The notes: generated from the letters alone by a model not told the origin. Shown: positions 19,336 to 30,916, numbered from the stretch's first letter. The stretch is DNA of 64,000 nucleotides from Amphibalanus amphitrite (GCF_019059575.1 NW_024881573.1:406501-470500), one strand, 5' to 3'. Made by a program: numbers and translations.

Positions 19336-19422
19336 ACCGGGCTGGGTAACTAAGGTCCATCCGTGATACTGATGACCGCATCTCGCTCCAGTCATAGTTC
19401 AGGGCTTCCGGGCCAGCCCGGC
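19336..19422. repeat. 87-nt stem-bounded element, copy B
   Basis: CCGGGCTGG and CCAGCCCGG give a 9-bp stem. Relative to copy A the stem T-A pair is replaced by C-G on both sides at once, preserving pairing. Inner ATGAC and GTCAT can also pair in this copy. Other copies start at 26735, 34815, 42217 and 49617. Confidence 0.7.
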
Positions 19423-20165
19423 AGCCTAAAATCTGCCCAGCCTCCGAGGCTGTTAATCCGAGACGGAACACCGTCATCTCGCGGCGGCCCACCCACCGAT
19501 ACACATCCCAGGCGACGGCCCACGTGACCTTAATTATCACCCAGGCCTACCCTGGGCCGGAACAATCGGGCCACTGGTCCCGTGTCCCGCTAGCCAGAGG
19601 TTAGACAGACTACAGCCCGTCGTCCCCTCCGAGCCAGGACACGAGGCTGACCGGGTAACATTTCTTGAAACCCTCCTCGGCGGTCTGTGCCCGACTCGCC
19701 TTCATCCTCACGTTTAATTTCGCGACTTATTGCACGCATCCAGGGCTTACTCAATCGAGGCCTAATATCTAGTGGGGTCTGTCCGAGTTTAGCGTCATTC
19801 GGGAAACCCGATTTATCTATTTGTACAGTCCTCCTCCCTTTCACTCGCTTCTCATCTCCCTCCTAACCCGTAGCCGCGTCGGTGGACTTTCCACGCACAG
19901 GGGCGTGACGTGCATCATCTATCCCCCCCTGAGTTCCTTATTCATCTTAGGTGTGGGCTGACTTTAGTGGGAATGATTTACTGAGACTCTAGCTGGAACT
20001 AACAACTCATCTTTTCTCGTTCTCGTCCTCCACCGTCACCCCTTTTTTCAAAGTTGAGCCACCGACAGTGCGGACCAGGCTGAGCGGAAATCCCTTAGTT
20101 GAGGCCGTGCTGGGTTGGAAAATGGGAACGTATGACCCGGCCAGTGCTGACCAGACGAGAATAAG

Positions 20166-20974
20166 CAGCTCCTGTGCGGGCGCTGTTAGGCAGGAGGATG
20201 AACAGCTCCTGTGCGGGCGCTGTTAGGCAGGAGGATGAACAGCTCCTGTGCGGGCGCTGTTAGGCAGGAGAATGAACAGCTCCTGTGCGGGCGCTGTTAG
20301 GCAGGAGAATGAGCAGCTCCTGTGCGGGCGCTGTTAGGCAGGAGAATAAACAGCTCCTGTGCGGGCGCTGTTAGGCAGGAGAATGAACAGCTCCTGTGCG
20401 GGCGCTGTTAGGCAGGAGAATGAACAGCTCCTGTGCGGGCGCTGTTAGGCAGGAGAATGAACAGCTCCTGTGCGGGCGCTGTTAGGCAGGAGAATGAACA
20501 GCTCCTGTGCGGGCGCTGTTAGGCAGGAGAATGAACAGCTCCTGTGCGGGCGCTGCGTTGGTCTTAGGACAGTAGGATAGCAGCGCCTGTGCGGGCGCCA
20601 CATTTGTTAGGCAGGAGGATAAACAGCTCCTGTGCGGGCGCTGCGTTGGTCTTAGGACAGGAGGATAAGCAGCGCCTGTGCGGGCGCCACGTTTGTTAGG
20701 CAGGAGGATAAACAGCTCCTGTGCGGGCGCTGCGTTGGTCTTAGGACAGAAGGATAAGCAGCTCCTGTGCGGGCGCCACGTTTGTTAGGCAGGAGGATAA
20801 ACAGCTCCTGTGCGGGCGCTGCGTTGGTCTTAGGACAGGAGGATAAGCAGCGCCTGTGCGGGCGCCACGTTTGTTAGGCAGGAGGATAAACAGCTCCTGT
20901 GCGGGCGCTGCGTTGGTCTTAGGACAGGAGGATAAGCAGCGCCTGTGCGGGCGCCACGTTTGTTAGGCAGGAGG
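20166..20974. repeat. LTR-internal minisatellite of hairpin-forming units
   Basis: About eleven 37-bp units (CAGCTCCTGTGCGGGCGCTG then TTAGGCAGGAGAATGAA) are followed by about five 89-bp composite units in which a second version, CAGCGCCTGTGCGGGCGCC, alternates with the first. In the short unit CTCCTG pairs with CAGGAG. In the second version GCGCC pairs perfectly with GGCGC. The block is framed by a 20-bp direct repeat CCAGYRCTGACCAGACGA (20145-20160 and 20983-21000). Matching blocks are at 27566-28374, 35645-36453, 43047-43856 and 50447-51256 and have the same unit order, so they spread with the LTR and did not expand independently. Confidence 0.9.
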
Positions 20975-23219
20975 GTAACCGGCCAGCACTGACCAGACGA
21001 CAAAAAGGGGTGGAATCGGTTCAGATGTTTGAGGCCAGCCTGGCCACTCCCGTGGTCTCCGAAACGTGTATAGTTCTGGTCGTCCCGTACGCTGTACTAC
21101 CAAACCACTGAGCCAATCACTGACGGCCGCGCCGGCCGGCTCCACCCACCTTGAGCGGGATCGGGCCCCACGGGCTCGATAAACTACCTGGGCCCTATCG
21201 GATTTGGATGTCCCTTGAGAACCAGGCAGACGAGAAGAAGAACTGTTCTGTTACCAAATACTATGGCGAATTGGATACCTCGAAACCACTTCCTCTCCCG
21301 CAACGACTTCCTCTCCGGCTGTGTAGATGGCATATGGTCTGTGACATTTTACTCTCCAGTACTTTCCTTTCACCACTCCTTACACTCGTATTACAATATG
21401 TACAAGTCCCATTTATTGACATTTTCTGACACAATGCTTTAAAATCCTGTACATGTCAAACTTAAAAGAAACGTTCTGGGACCCGGCCGTCCAGCAACTG
21501 AGTCTCACACGCCGCACGGTGCGGTGCACAGCCGCCCGTCCCTTTCCCGACTCCCCACGGAGCATAATCCCCTCCATCCGCCTTAATCACCACGGGGCGC
21601 CGGACGAGGGTCCATTCCACGTCGGCACGCGTCTCGCACCACGCCCATAGTTAAATAATTGACCGAAAGCGGATTGTTAAATTAAGCTACCTAGACTGAA
21701 GGTTCTCAAAATAAATTGAACTACCTTAACTGAATGGCCTAATAATTTATTGCGCAATGACACCAAAAAAAAGGAAACATAATGTGGCTCACATAGCAGT
21801 AACGAAGGGGGGGGGGGGTGATTATTTGAAGGATTTTGGGACTAGGTGCGTGCCCGTGATCACCGTGACCTTACTTGAGATGGAGTCGCTGACATGATGG
21901 CCGTGTCCGTCCAGCGCCCGGCCAGGCGGCTGGAGCCGCCGCCGGCGCCGTGATGCCAGCCGCTGGTGTCTCGTGGGCTGTCCACGATGTCAGCTGTGAG
22001 CCGAGAGCGAAGAGCGGCGTCGAATGCGTCGTCCGAGGGAGTGCCAGAGAGAGCGTTCCAGTTCCGTTTCATCAACTTATACTTCTGATGACGTCATACT
22101 TCGGAGGGCCGGGCAGCATCTCCTTGTCCAATCTTCGTCCTCCATTCTCAGAAGCTGCACTCGGCTCCGCCCTCGAAAGTTCGTGATTTGCTGACAAAGT
22201 TCGGTTCCCCTCCGGCCATGGCAGTCGCACCCTTTCACGCAGCGATCGGGTGGAATTCGCCGCCGGCGCTCTGCGCCGCCTGAGGCGCCAGGTGGCGGCC
22301 GGCTCTGCGCCCTCCTTTCTTGTTTTTAGTCCTGCGCTCCCCCCTGTTTTGAATGTCTCCGGCCAGGTGTCCTTCTTCCATGGCGGTGACCGAGTTCCAT
22401 TTCATCCTGTTTTCGTACAAACCGGGTCGGTTCCCGCTCCCCTTTCTTGTTTTGGTTCAAATCAGGGCCGGTCTGCACTCCCCTCTCCTTGTTCTTCTCT
22501 TCTGGCGGGGTGCCGAGCGTGGGACAGAGTCTTGTTTTCCAACGGCTAAACTGATTAATGGCTCGACCCCGGCAGGATAGTGCGTTTCGGTATGCTATTT
22601 GTTGGCTTCAGATCCGGGTTCTCATGAAGTGGGGTGGTCATCTATAGAGGACCCCTGTTTGTCAGAGCCGACTGCGCCGTCTGTGTGGACGCCAGCTGGG
22701 ACGGAGAGAGGGTATCACAGCCGATGTAGCCGGCTGACCGTGTCTGTGCGGCGCTTGCAGATGGCTATGTTTCAGCTTGTGACACAGCTTGCAATTCCGC
22801 ATGAAAGATGAAAAAATGTAGCGCATCTGCGTTACATTTTCAGACCTCTTTTTATAGTCGCGCCCCGCGACTAAACGTTTGAGAGCTCGCTTCTGCCGTG
22901 AATTTGGCGCCGTTTCCTTGTGTTTCTTGGTGACTTCAGAGCAGGTGGCCGTCTTCTAAAGGATTGGTAGTTATTGAGGACGAGCTTGGATGATTAGGAC
23001 ATAAGGATTGCGGGTTTTTGCGTCATTGCACAGTATTTCAGGCCATTCTTACATTTCCAGAACTAAAACATTCACGTACTATCCCGTAAAACACCACCAA
23101 CTACACATCAAATAATTAGCGCGCAAAACTATGGAAATTGAATTAAACCATTGAAATAATCGACACATGACAATACAAAAATTGCATTGCTACATTTGGT
23201 TACTATAATTCAGATCAAA

Positions 23220-23591
23220 TTAGCGATAACATACCGGTGCAGATTGTGGTATGCCAAAGAAGTGAGCCCGGCACCTGATGGTGGCTCCATGAGCCACGGC
23301 AGATCCGGTCCGGGATGGCCGTGATGACGGACTGGAGGTCGTCCGCGACTTGGTCTCGAATCGGCCGGCTGCTACTGTAGTCTGGTCCCAGTTCCGGATT
23401 TCCCCAGTCTCGTGGTTGTAGACGTAGTCCTCGCCGACCATCGATGTCGAATGCAGCTGTCCTGGCGAGCTGTCAGGGCTGGCAATGATCGGCCCAGAAC
23501 TCGTCTGTGGCTGAGCCTCCGAGCTGTTTCTGCTGGTCTGGTGGCCGCAGAGGCTGCGCTCTGGTGTAGACTGCCGATGATGGAACGGCTG
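23220..23591 (-). pseudogene. Possible decayed coding segment of the internal region, Ser/Thr-rich
   Basis: A 123-codon stop-free stretch, rich in Ser, Thr, Gln and Pro, with an ordered-looking centre GEDYVYNHETGEIRNWDQTT. It is not recognised as any Gag, protease or cellular family. It lies in a different frame from the next stretch at 23629-23811. Repeated at +8080, +15482 and +22879 in the other internal regions. Coding is uncertain. Confidence 0.35.
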
Positions 23592-23628
23592 TCACATCCA
23601 GTGGCAGACTCGGATACTGGCTACATTG

Positions 23629-23811
23629 TTATAGCATTTCCGACGATTTTGCGGCCGTTGTAGGTGGGTCACAGCTCTGGCCTTCGCCGGCCTCCCAGTT
23701 GGTCTGGTTGTCACGAAAGTAGTAGCCCAGCTTGACTGTCGACGCTGGAGCGGATGCAGTCGATGAAGCAGCTGTTGTCCCTGCAGTCTGCTCATGGTTG
23801 TTTGGCCGTGA
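23629..23811 (-). pseudogene. Possible decayed coding segment, Ala/Ser-rich then aromatic
   Basis: About 60 codons containing KLGYYFRDNQTNWEAGEGQS after an Ala/Ser/Thr run. In the same frame, coding-like text (GGPHFPHFKTDPRDLH) continues upstream past one stop at 23812. This suggests a former longer frame, possibly gag. No known motif. Confidence 0.3.
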
Positions 23812-23954
23812 CTATGTACTGGCCCGGTGCAGGTCTCGTGGGTCGGTCTTGAAGTGTGGGAAGTGGGGACCGCCTGCATTTGATGTAATGCCAGGTAACC
23901 ACCTCCCAGTGCAGCGGGCGGCCCCGAAATGGGCTCGCACGCTGATCCGGTCCA

Positions 23955-24096
23955 TTACGGTTGTCTATTTCGCTCGAAACAGGCAGCATTCAGATCTGTC
24001 CGAATTGTCTTATCTAATGACGCTCTATAGTTGTAGTAGTCGTCACCATCACCCCAGTTGCTGCCTAATTTTGTTGACATAAATTGGTTATCAGTT
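23955..24096 (-). pseudogene. Possible decayed coding segment, Asp/Tyr-rich
   Basis: Stop-free stretch in the -1 frame relative to the Glu/Lys-rich segment just upstream, containing SNWGDGDDYYNYRASLDKTI. It overlaps the end of that segment, so the two could once have been joined by a shift or an indel. Not recognised. Confidence 0.3.
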
Positions 24097-24295
24097 TCTC
24101 CTCCTCCTGCTTCCGGTCTCTGTTGTTATTTGTTTCAGGCTTTGTTTTCATTTTGAGTTCCCTTGGGCACTGGCTATCAGCATCAGCCAGTCGCTGTTGA
24201 TGACTAGCTTTTTTCTGTTCTTCTGTCGGCATCTCTTCTTCTCTCCGCTGCACGTTTGCTCTTCCAACTGGCTTCGTGATGTTATAGTTCTTCAA
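24065..24295 (-). pseudogene. Possible Gag-like Glu/Lys/Gln-rich segment
   Basis: A 76-codon stretch with RREEEMPTEEQKKASHQQRL and later KQEEEKLITN, of coiled-coil composition. Further upstream in another frame there is RKRQLRRAKYK. As the only charged helical segment behind the primer-binding site it might be a Gag remnant. This is inference from position only. Confidence 0.3.
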
Positions 24296-25194
24296 TCATT
24301 TGTATTTTGCTCTTCTCAGCTGTCGTTTCCTTTCTGTGATTGCATGTTTCCATTGCCATGTAGTATCAACGTCGTTTCCATCGGTCTCCTCCTTCAATAT
24401 CTTCTCTTCCCGCCGTCAATCTCCGCTGTGTGCCCTCCTTCTTTCACCTTACTGTTCACATTGCTTCAATAACAATCTCGATCATCTTCAGTCTGTGCCG
24501 TCACCTTTATTTCAATATCATACGTTCTATTTGTCATTCTTGCCTTCTTCAGCCCTGATTTCATTCCACAACATTCGATACCTTCATAGCGTCGCGCTCA
24601 GTCGTATCTTCAGTATGTACATCGGGTTCGGTAACACGTGACAGCCTGTTCTGTAACGGGGTTTCCCGTCGGGGAAAACGGCTCGTGGACGGTTGCCGGT
24701 CTCCTGTCAGTTCTCTCCAGAGGCGGGTCAGTCCACGGGTCACACATAGGTCACTGCACCTTTTTGGTATAGGATGGGTACAATCTCTTAAAAATTGGGT
24801 TAAAATGGCATCCTCGGTGTGATTACTCTAACTTTGGATCACGGGATTTCACTCAAGGTTAGGGTTCGCTAGATGTGAGCCACATAAATTTAGTTAGCGA
24901 TACCTGTAGCCGAAAAAAAAACTATACTAAGCCCGCTCGCCCATCACTTAAAATTGATTCTCGAGTTACCCTTATCACTTCATGATATATACTCCCTCCA
25001 GCAATCCACGCTTTCTGATTTCAATCAAATCAATTTAACCCGAGTAACGCTGCACTGGGTGACCAGCTCCCACTGCATCTAGCTCAGACATAATAAGTTT
25101 TCTCACTCACGCTCGCATTTCCTCTGAAATTTTAGCATTGGGTTCGGCAATGCACGTCCGTCCACCGACTTCATGTTTCCTTTGATTGATCCTA

Positions 25195-25213
25195 CCCCAC
25201 GTTGGGTGCGCCA
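25195..25213 (-). other. tRNA-Lys-like primer-binding site of the giant-LTR element
   Basis: On the minus strand, 4 nt after the LTR end CGCTACA, stands TGGCGCACCCAACGTGGGG. It matches the tRNA-Lys type site TGGCGCCCAACGTGGGG except for a 2-nt insertion after TGGCGC. The same sequence is at 33275-33293, 40677-40695 and 48077-48095. Confidence 0.7.
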
Positions 25214-25217
25214 AATC

Positions 25218-28200
25218 TGTAGCGGGGTTTCGCGGCGTTGCGGGGCTAACCGGGCATTCTCTTCTGGTAGAGATAAGCGGGGTTTCGCCGTTGCGGGGCT
25301 AACCGGGCATTCGTTTCTCAGCAGGTGGGCTGGCTCGAGTGGGGGTTTTAAAATCGGCCTAGTCGGTGCGCTTCTACTCGTAAAAGCCCTTCTCGGTTCA
25401 GCCCCTCGCGAACTCGTCCCGACTCTGTCTTTACATTCTCCGGGGCGATCAATCATCGGAAACACATAGGCCAGGGTTAGGGAATGGGAGATAATGATAA
25501 ATGATAATCAATTACCCTCGATCATATTGGTATAGAAAATCAACTCTATTTAACAAAAAGTCCCACTCTCAAACAACAGCGCCCTTCCTAGCTGAGGGCT
25601 ATCTCCCACCGGATATACACAACAATCATACTTCCACTCGTGCATCCCTTCTCACTTCTGTCATACGTCCAGTTATACCTCATAATTATCAGAGTTAGCC
25701 GTCTCTGATCCCTCCCTCTTTGCCTAACTTCCCCCGGTGGTGCTAAGGCGTGCGCAAGTCGTTATTGAGTCATTGGCCTTAAATTTCATTAACCGTTATC
25801 CTTTCATAACCACAATGCTCCGTACATCAGACAAACGCTTCATAATGCTCACGCTACACGAATAGAATATACGAACCACCACAGATTTCGGCACTCCGCC
25901 CTTTGAATTACGCGACTTATAGCGGGTCCAAGACCATGCCGAACTACCTACACACAAATAATAAACACACACGCACGCAGGTTATTGAGCGAACAATGGA
26001 CTTACAGCATGGGCCGGTAAACCTTTGAAACAACGTACGCAGCCCTTGTCTTACTGCCACTCACGTGTGGACCTACCTTCTACTGCCAGTGGTCAGTCAG
26101 CATCTCTAACACACTCCAGCCCACGGTTCCGGAGCTAGAGCTCGCAGGGCACTCAGTAGCCCGGGCTTTCCGCGGCGGACGTATCTAAAATTTGAAAGCC
26201 GGGTTGGGTAACTAAAGTCCGTCCGTGATACTAATGACCGCATCTCGCACCAGCCATAGTTCAGGGTTTCCGGGCCAACCCGGCGACCTAAAAAGGGTTA
26301 GCTCTCGTCGGCTAACTACAAAGACGACACGCGTCTTCCACGCACGCAGGTCCACTCGGGGACATCCTGCACTCAACACACATCGTCGACTACCAGCGCA
26401 TAGGCGTCCAAAGCCCTATCTATCCGTGGCTGGTAGTTAAGCTGTCGTCACAGACCTATTCGAAAGGACCAGAGCATGGCCGGAGCTACTCGACTGACTG
26501 CGGGTGGCCAGCACCGTCTGACTGCGATCACCCGACTCGAATGCTCGGTATCTAATGTTCACCCCCGTCTTGCGGCATTATACGTTCCTTCGCGGGGCAT
26601 TACTCTTCCGGCGGCATACGATTCCCTCGCTAAGACGCCCGGGGTCCTAACCACCTCCGAAACTATCGCTCTTCAAATGACGTCCCGCGCCGACCACTTG
26701 AGGGACCGATAGCGGGCCTACCTATCTTTTTGAAACCGGGCTGGGTAACTAAGGTCCATCCGTGATACTGATGACCGCATCTCGCTCCAGTCATAGTTCA
26801 GGGCTTCCGGGCCAGCCCGGCAGCCTAAAATCTGCCCAGCCTCCGAGGCTGTTAATCCGAGACGGAACACCGTCATCTCGCGGCGGCCCACCCGCCGATA
26901 CACATCCCAGGCGACGGCCCACGTGACCTTAATTATCACCCAGGCCTACCCTGGGCCGGAACAATCGGGCCACTGGTCCCGTGTCCCGCTAGCCAGAGGT
27001 TAGACAGACTACAGCCCGTCGTCCCCTCCGAGCCAGGACACGAGGCTGACCGGGTAACATTTCTTGAAACCCTCCTCGGCGGTCTGTGCCCGACTCGCCT
27101 TCATCCTCACGTTTAATTTCGCGACTTATTGCACGCATCCAGGGCTTACTCAATCGAGGCCTAATATCTAGTGGGGTCTGTCCGAGTTTAGCGTCATTCG
27201 GGAAACCCGATTTATCTATTTGTACAGTCCTCCTCCCTTTCACTCGCTTCTCATCTCCCTCCTAACCCGTAGCCGCGTCGGTGGACTTTCCACGCACAGG
27301 GGCGTGACGTGCATCATCTACCCCCCCCCTGAGTTCCTTATTCATCTTAGGTGTGGGCTGACTTTAGTGGGAATGATTTACTGAGACTCTAGCTGGAACT
27401 AACAACTCATCTTTTCTCGTTCTCGTCCCCCACCGTCACCCCTTTTTTCAAAGTTGAGCCACCGACAGTGCGGACCAGGCTGAGCGGAAATCCCTTAGTT
27501 GAGGCCGTGCTGGGTTGGAAAATGGGAACGTATGACCCGGCCAGTGCTGACCAGACGAGAATAAGCAGCTCCTGTGCGGGCGCTGTTAGGCAGGAGGATG
27601 AACAGCTCCTGTGCGGGCGCTGTTAGGCAGGAGGATGAACAGCTCCTGTGCGGGCGCTGTTAGGCAGGAGAATGAACAGCTCCTGTGCGGGCGCTGTTAG
27701 GCAGGAGAATGAGCAGCTCCTGTGCGGGCGCTGTTAGGCAGGAGAATAAACAGCTCCTGTGCGGGCGCTGTTAGGCAGGAGAATGAACAGCTCCTGTGCG
27801 GGCGCTGTTAGGCAGGAGAATGAACAGCTCCTGTGCGGGCGCTGTTAGGCAGGAGAATGAACAGCTCCTGTGCGGGCGCTGTTAGGCAGGAGAATGAACA
27901 GCTCCTGTGCGGGCGCTGTTAGGCAGGAGAATGAACAGCTCCTGTGCGGGCGCTGCGTTGGTCTTAGGACAGTAGGATAGCAGCGCCTGTGCGGGCGCCA
28001 CATTTGTTAGGCAGGAGGATAAACAGCTCCTGTGCGGGCGCTGCGTTGGTCTTAGGACAGGAGGATAAGCAGCGCCTGTGCGGGCGCCACGTTTGTTAGG
28101 CAGGAGGATAAACAGCTCCTGTGCGGGCGCTGCGTTGGTCTTAGGACAGAAGGATAAGCAGCTCCTGTGCGGGCGCCACGTTTGTTAGGCAGGAGGATAA

Positions 28201-30916
28201 ACAGCTCCTGTGCGGGCGCTGCGTTGGTCTTAGGACAGGAGGATAAGCAGCGCCTGTGCGGGCGCCACGTTTGTTAGGCAGGAGGATAAACAGCTCCTGT
28301 GCGGGCGCTGCGTTGGTCTTAGGACAGGAGGATAAGCAGCGCCTGTGCGGGCGCCACGTTTGTTAGGCAGGAGGGTAACCGGCCAGCACTGACCAGACGA
28401 CAAAAAGGGGTGGAATCGGTTCAGATGTTTGAGGCCAGCCTGGCCACTCCCGTGGTCTCCGAAACGTGTATAGTTCTGGTCGTCCCGTACGCTGTACTAC
28501 CAAACCACTGAGCCAATCACTGACGGCCGCGCCGGCCGGCTCCACCCACCTTGAGCGGGATCGGGCCCCACGGGCTCGATAAACTACCTGGGCCCTATCG
28601 GATTTGGATGTCCCTTGAGAACCAGGCAGACGAGAAGAAGAACTGTTCTGTTACCAAATACTATGGCGAATTGGATACCTCGAAACCACTTCCTCTCCCG
28701 CAACGACTTCCTCTCCGGCTGTGTAGATGGCATATGGTCTGTGACATTTTACTCTCCAGTACTTTCCTTTCACCACTCCTTACACTCGTATTACCAGTAT
28801 AGCGCCTTTTGGGGCGACTAACGGAGCGAGCGAGGGGTTGAGTCTTGCACGTGCGAAATTTCGAGGGGGCACCTCCAACTGACTCGTGCACGGCACCCTA
28901 ATGACCGGTTTCTAGCGATGTGCCAAATTTGAGCACAATCGGCCCAGCCGTTCTCGAGATCTGGGAGCGGCACCCTGCACGTGCGCACGTGCAAAATGGG
29001 TCCCAACTGACTTGTGCACGGCACCCTACTAACTGGTCCCTAACCGTGTACCAAATTTGAGCGCCATCGGTCCAGCCGTTCTCGAGATCTGGAAACGACC
29101 CCTGCACGTGCGCACGTGCAGCAGCACCCCAACTCTGGCACATGGATATGCAGTGCCTAGTGGGTGCCTACCTACATACCAACTTTCAGCGCAATCGGCC
29201 AAGTAGTTACCGAGATATTGCAACAATTACAAAACTGACACCTCTTCGTTTTGCACGTGGCACGTGCATAAGGGGTCACCTATATGCATCGGGAATGGTC
29301 CAATACTTGGTAGAAGGAATGAAGCTACCCTACAAAAATTACCGCGTGTAAATCGGTCAAGTGGTTGCTGAGATATAAGCCTCGCAAAAGCGTCCGCACG
29401 GCCGGCCGGCCGCTCATATTCAGAAATTTCCGTTAATCTAAGGAAAGACTTCGCTCGCTTCGCTCGCTCCGTAACAATATGTACAAGTCCCATTTATTGA
29501 CATTTTCTGACACAATGCTTTAAAATCCTGTACATGTCAAACTTAAAAGAAACGTTCTGGGACCCGGCCGTCCAGCAACTGAGTCTCACACGCCGCACGG
29601 TGCGGTGCACAGCCGCCCGTCCCTTTCCCGACTCCCCACGGAGCATAATCCCCTCCATCCGCCTTAATCACCACGGGGCGCCGGACGAGGGTCCATTCCA
29701 CGTCGGCACGCGTCTCGCACCACGCCCATAGTTAAATAATTGACCGAAAGCGGATTGTTAAATTAAGCTACCTAGACTGAAGGTTCTCAAAATAAATTGA
29801 ACTACCTTAACTGAATGGCCTAATAATTTATTGCGCAATGACACCAAAAAAAGGAAACATAATGTGGCTCACATAGCAGTAACGAAGGGGGGGGGGGGTG
29901 ATTATTTGAAGGATTTTGGGACTAGGTGCGTGCCCGTGATCACCGTGACCTTACTTGAGATGGAGTCGCTGACATGATGGCCGTGTCCGTCCAGCGCCCG
30001 GCCAGGCGGCTGGAGCCGCCGCCGGCGCCGTGATGCCAGCCGCTGGTGTCTCGTGGGCTGTCCACGATGTCAGCTGTGAGCCGAGAGCGAAGAGCGGCGT
30101 CGAATGCGTCGTCCGAGGGAGTGCCAGAGAGAGCGTTCCAGTTCCGTTTCATCAACTTATACTTCTGATGACGTCATACTTCGGAGGGCCGGGCAGCATC
30201 TCCTTGTCCAATCTTCGTCCTCCATTCTCAGAAGCTGCACTCGGCTCCGCCCTCGAAAGTTCGTGATTTGCTGACAAAGTTCGGTTCCCCTCCGGCCATG
30301 GCAGTCGCACCCTTTCACGCAGCGATCGGGTGGAATTCGCCGCCGGCGCTCTGCGCCGCCTGAGGCGCCAGGTGGCGGCCGGCTCTGCGCCCTCCTTTCT
30401 TGTTTTTAGTCCTGCGCTCCCCCCTGTTTTGAATGTCTCCGGCCAGGTGTCCTTCTTCCATGGCGGTGACCGAGTTCCATTTCATCCTGTTTTCGTACAA
30501 ACCGGGTCGGTTCCCGCTCCCCTTTCTTGTTTTGGTTCAAATCAGGGCCGGTCTGCACTCCCCTCTCCTTGTTCTTCTCTTCTGGCGGGGTGCCGAGCGT
30601 GGGACAGAGTCTTGTTTTCCAACGGCTAAACTGATTAATGGCTCGACCCCGGCAGGATAGTGCGTTTCGGTATGCTATTTGTTGGCTTCAGATCCGGGTT
30701 CTCATGAAGTGGGGTGGTCATCTATAGAGGACCCCTGTTTGTCAGAGCCGACTGCGCCGTCTGTGTGGACGCCAGCTGGGACGGAGAGAGGGTATCACAG
30801 CCGATGTAGCCGGCTGACCGTGTCTGTGCGGCGCTTGCAGATGGCTATGTTTCAGCTTGTGACACAGCTTGCAATTCCGCATGAAAGATGAAAAAATGTA
30901 GCGCATCTGCGTTACA
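25218..30916 (-). repeat. Giant LTR 2 (inner, 5699 bp)
   Basis: Carries the inner-LTR alleles T at 25802 and C at 27429. It is longer than the others because of a 680-bp insertion at 28794-29473 that is absent from LTRs 1 and 3-5. Minisatellite at 27566-28374. Confidence 0.85.
28794..29473. mobile_element. MITE-like insertion private to LTR 2
   Basis: Interrupts GTATTA/CAATATG, which is continuous in the other LTRs. Near its ends ACGGAGCGAGCGAG and CGCTCGCTTCGCTCGCTCCGT are inverted copies. The interior has repeated motifs CCAAATTTGAGC, ATCGG, CCAGCCGTTCTCGAGATCTG and palindromic GCACGTGCGCACGTGC. No coding frame; target duplication is at most 1-3 bases of TTA/TAA. It must have inserted after the array units separated. 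Confidence 0.75.

Larger units (their letters stand above)
17872..22836 (-). repeat. Giant LTR 1 (outer, 4965 bp)
   Basis: Outer left LTR. It lacks a 53-bp tandem duplication near its TGTAGCGGGG end that LTRs 2-5 carry (for example 25256-25308), probably lost by recombination between the short copies of GCGGGGTTTCGC. It shares with LTR5, against LTRs 2-4, a C at 18403 and a T at 20029. It alone has A at 19495. There are no long open frames. Known sub-features are the 87-nt elements at 18799 and 19336, the minisatellite at 20166-20974 and a G12 run near 21807. Confidence 0.85.
22837..25217 (-). repeat. Internal region 1 of the giant-LTR element (2381 bp)
   Basis: Runs from the primer-binding site (near 25195-25213) to the purine tract (22837-22853) on the minus strand. 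Just inside the purine tract is a perfect hairpin, AGTCGCG-GGG-CGCGACT. It holds only short, overlapping, differently phased open stretches on the minus strand and no pol motif. The other three internal regions agree with it almost base for base. Confidence 0.8.

Noticed and set aside
18799-19422. tRNA genes, because of the 87-nt length and 9-10-bp end pairing
   Set aside because: No cloverleaf, anticodon stem or clear A/B boxes could be drawn; the closing stem is longer than an acceptor stem.
20166-20974. CRISPR array, given regularly spaced identical repeats
   Set aside because: Repeats are contiguous without unique spacers, in an animal genome, inside an LTR.
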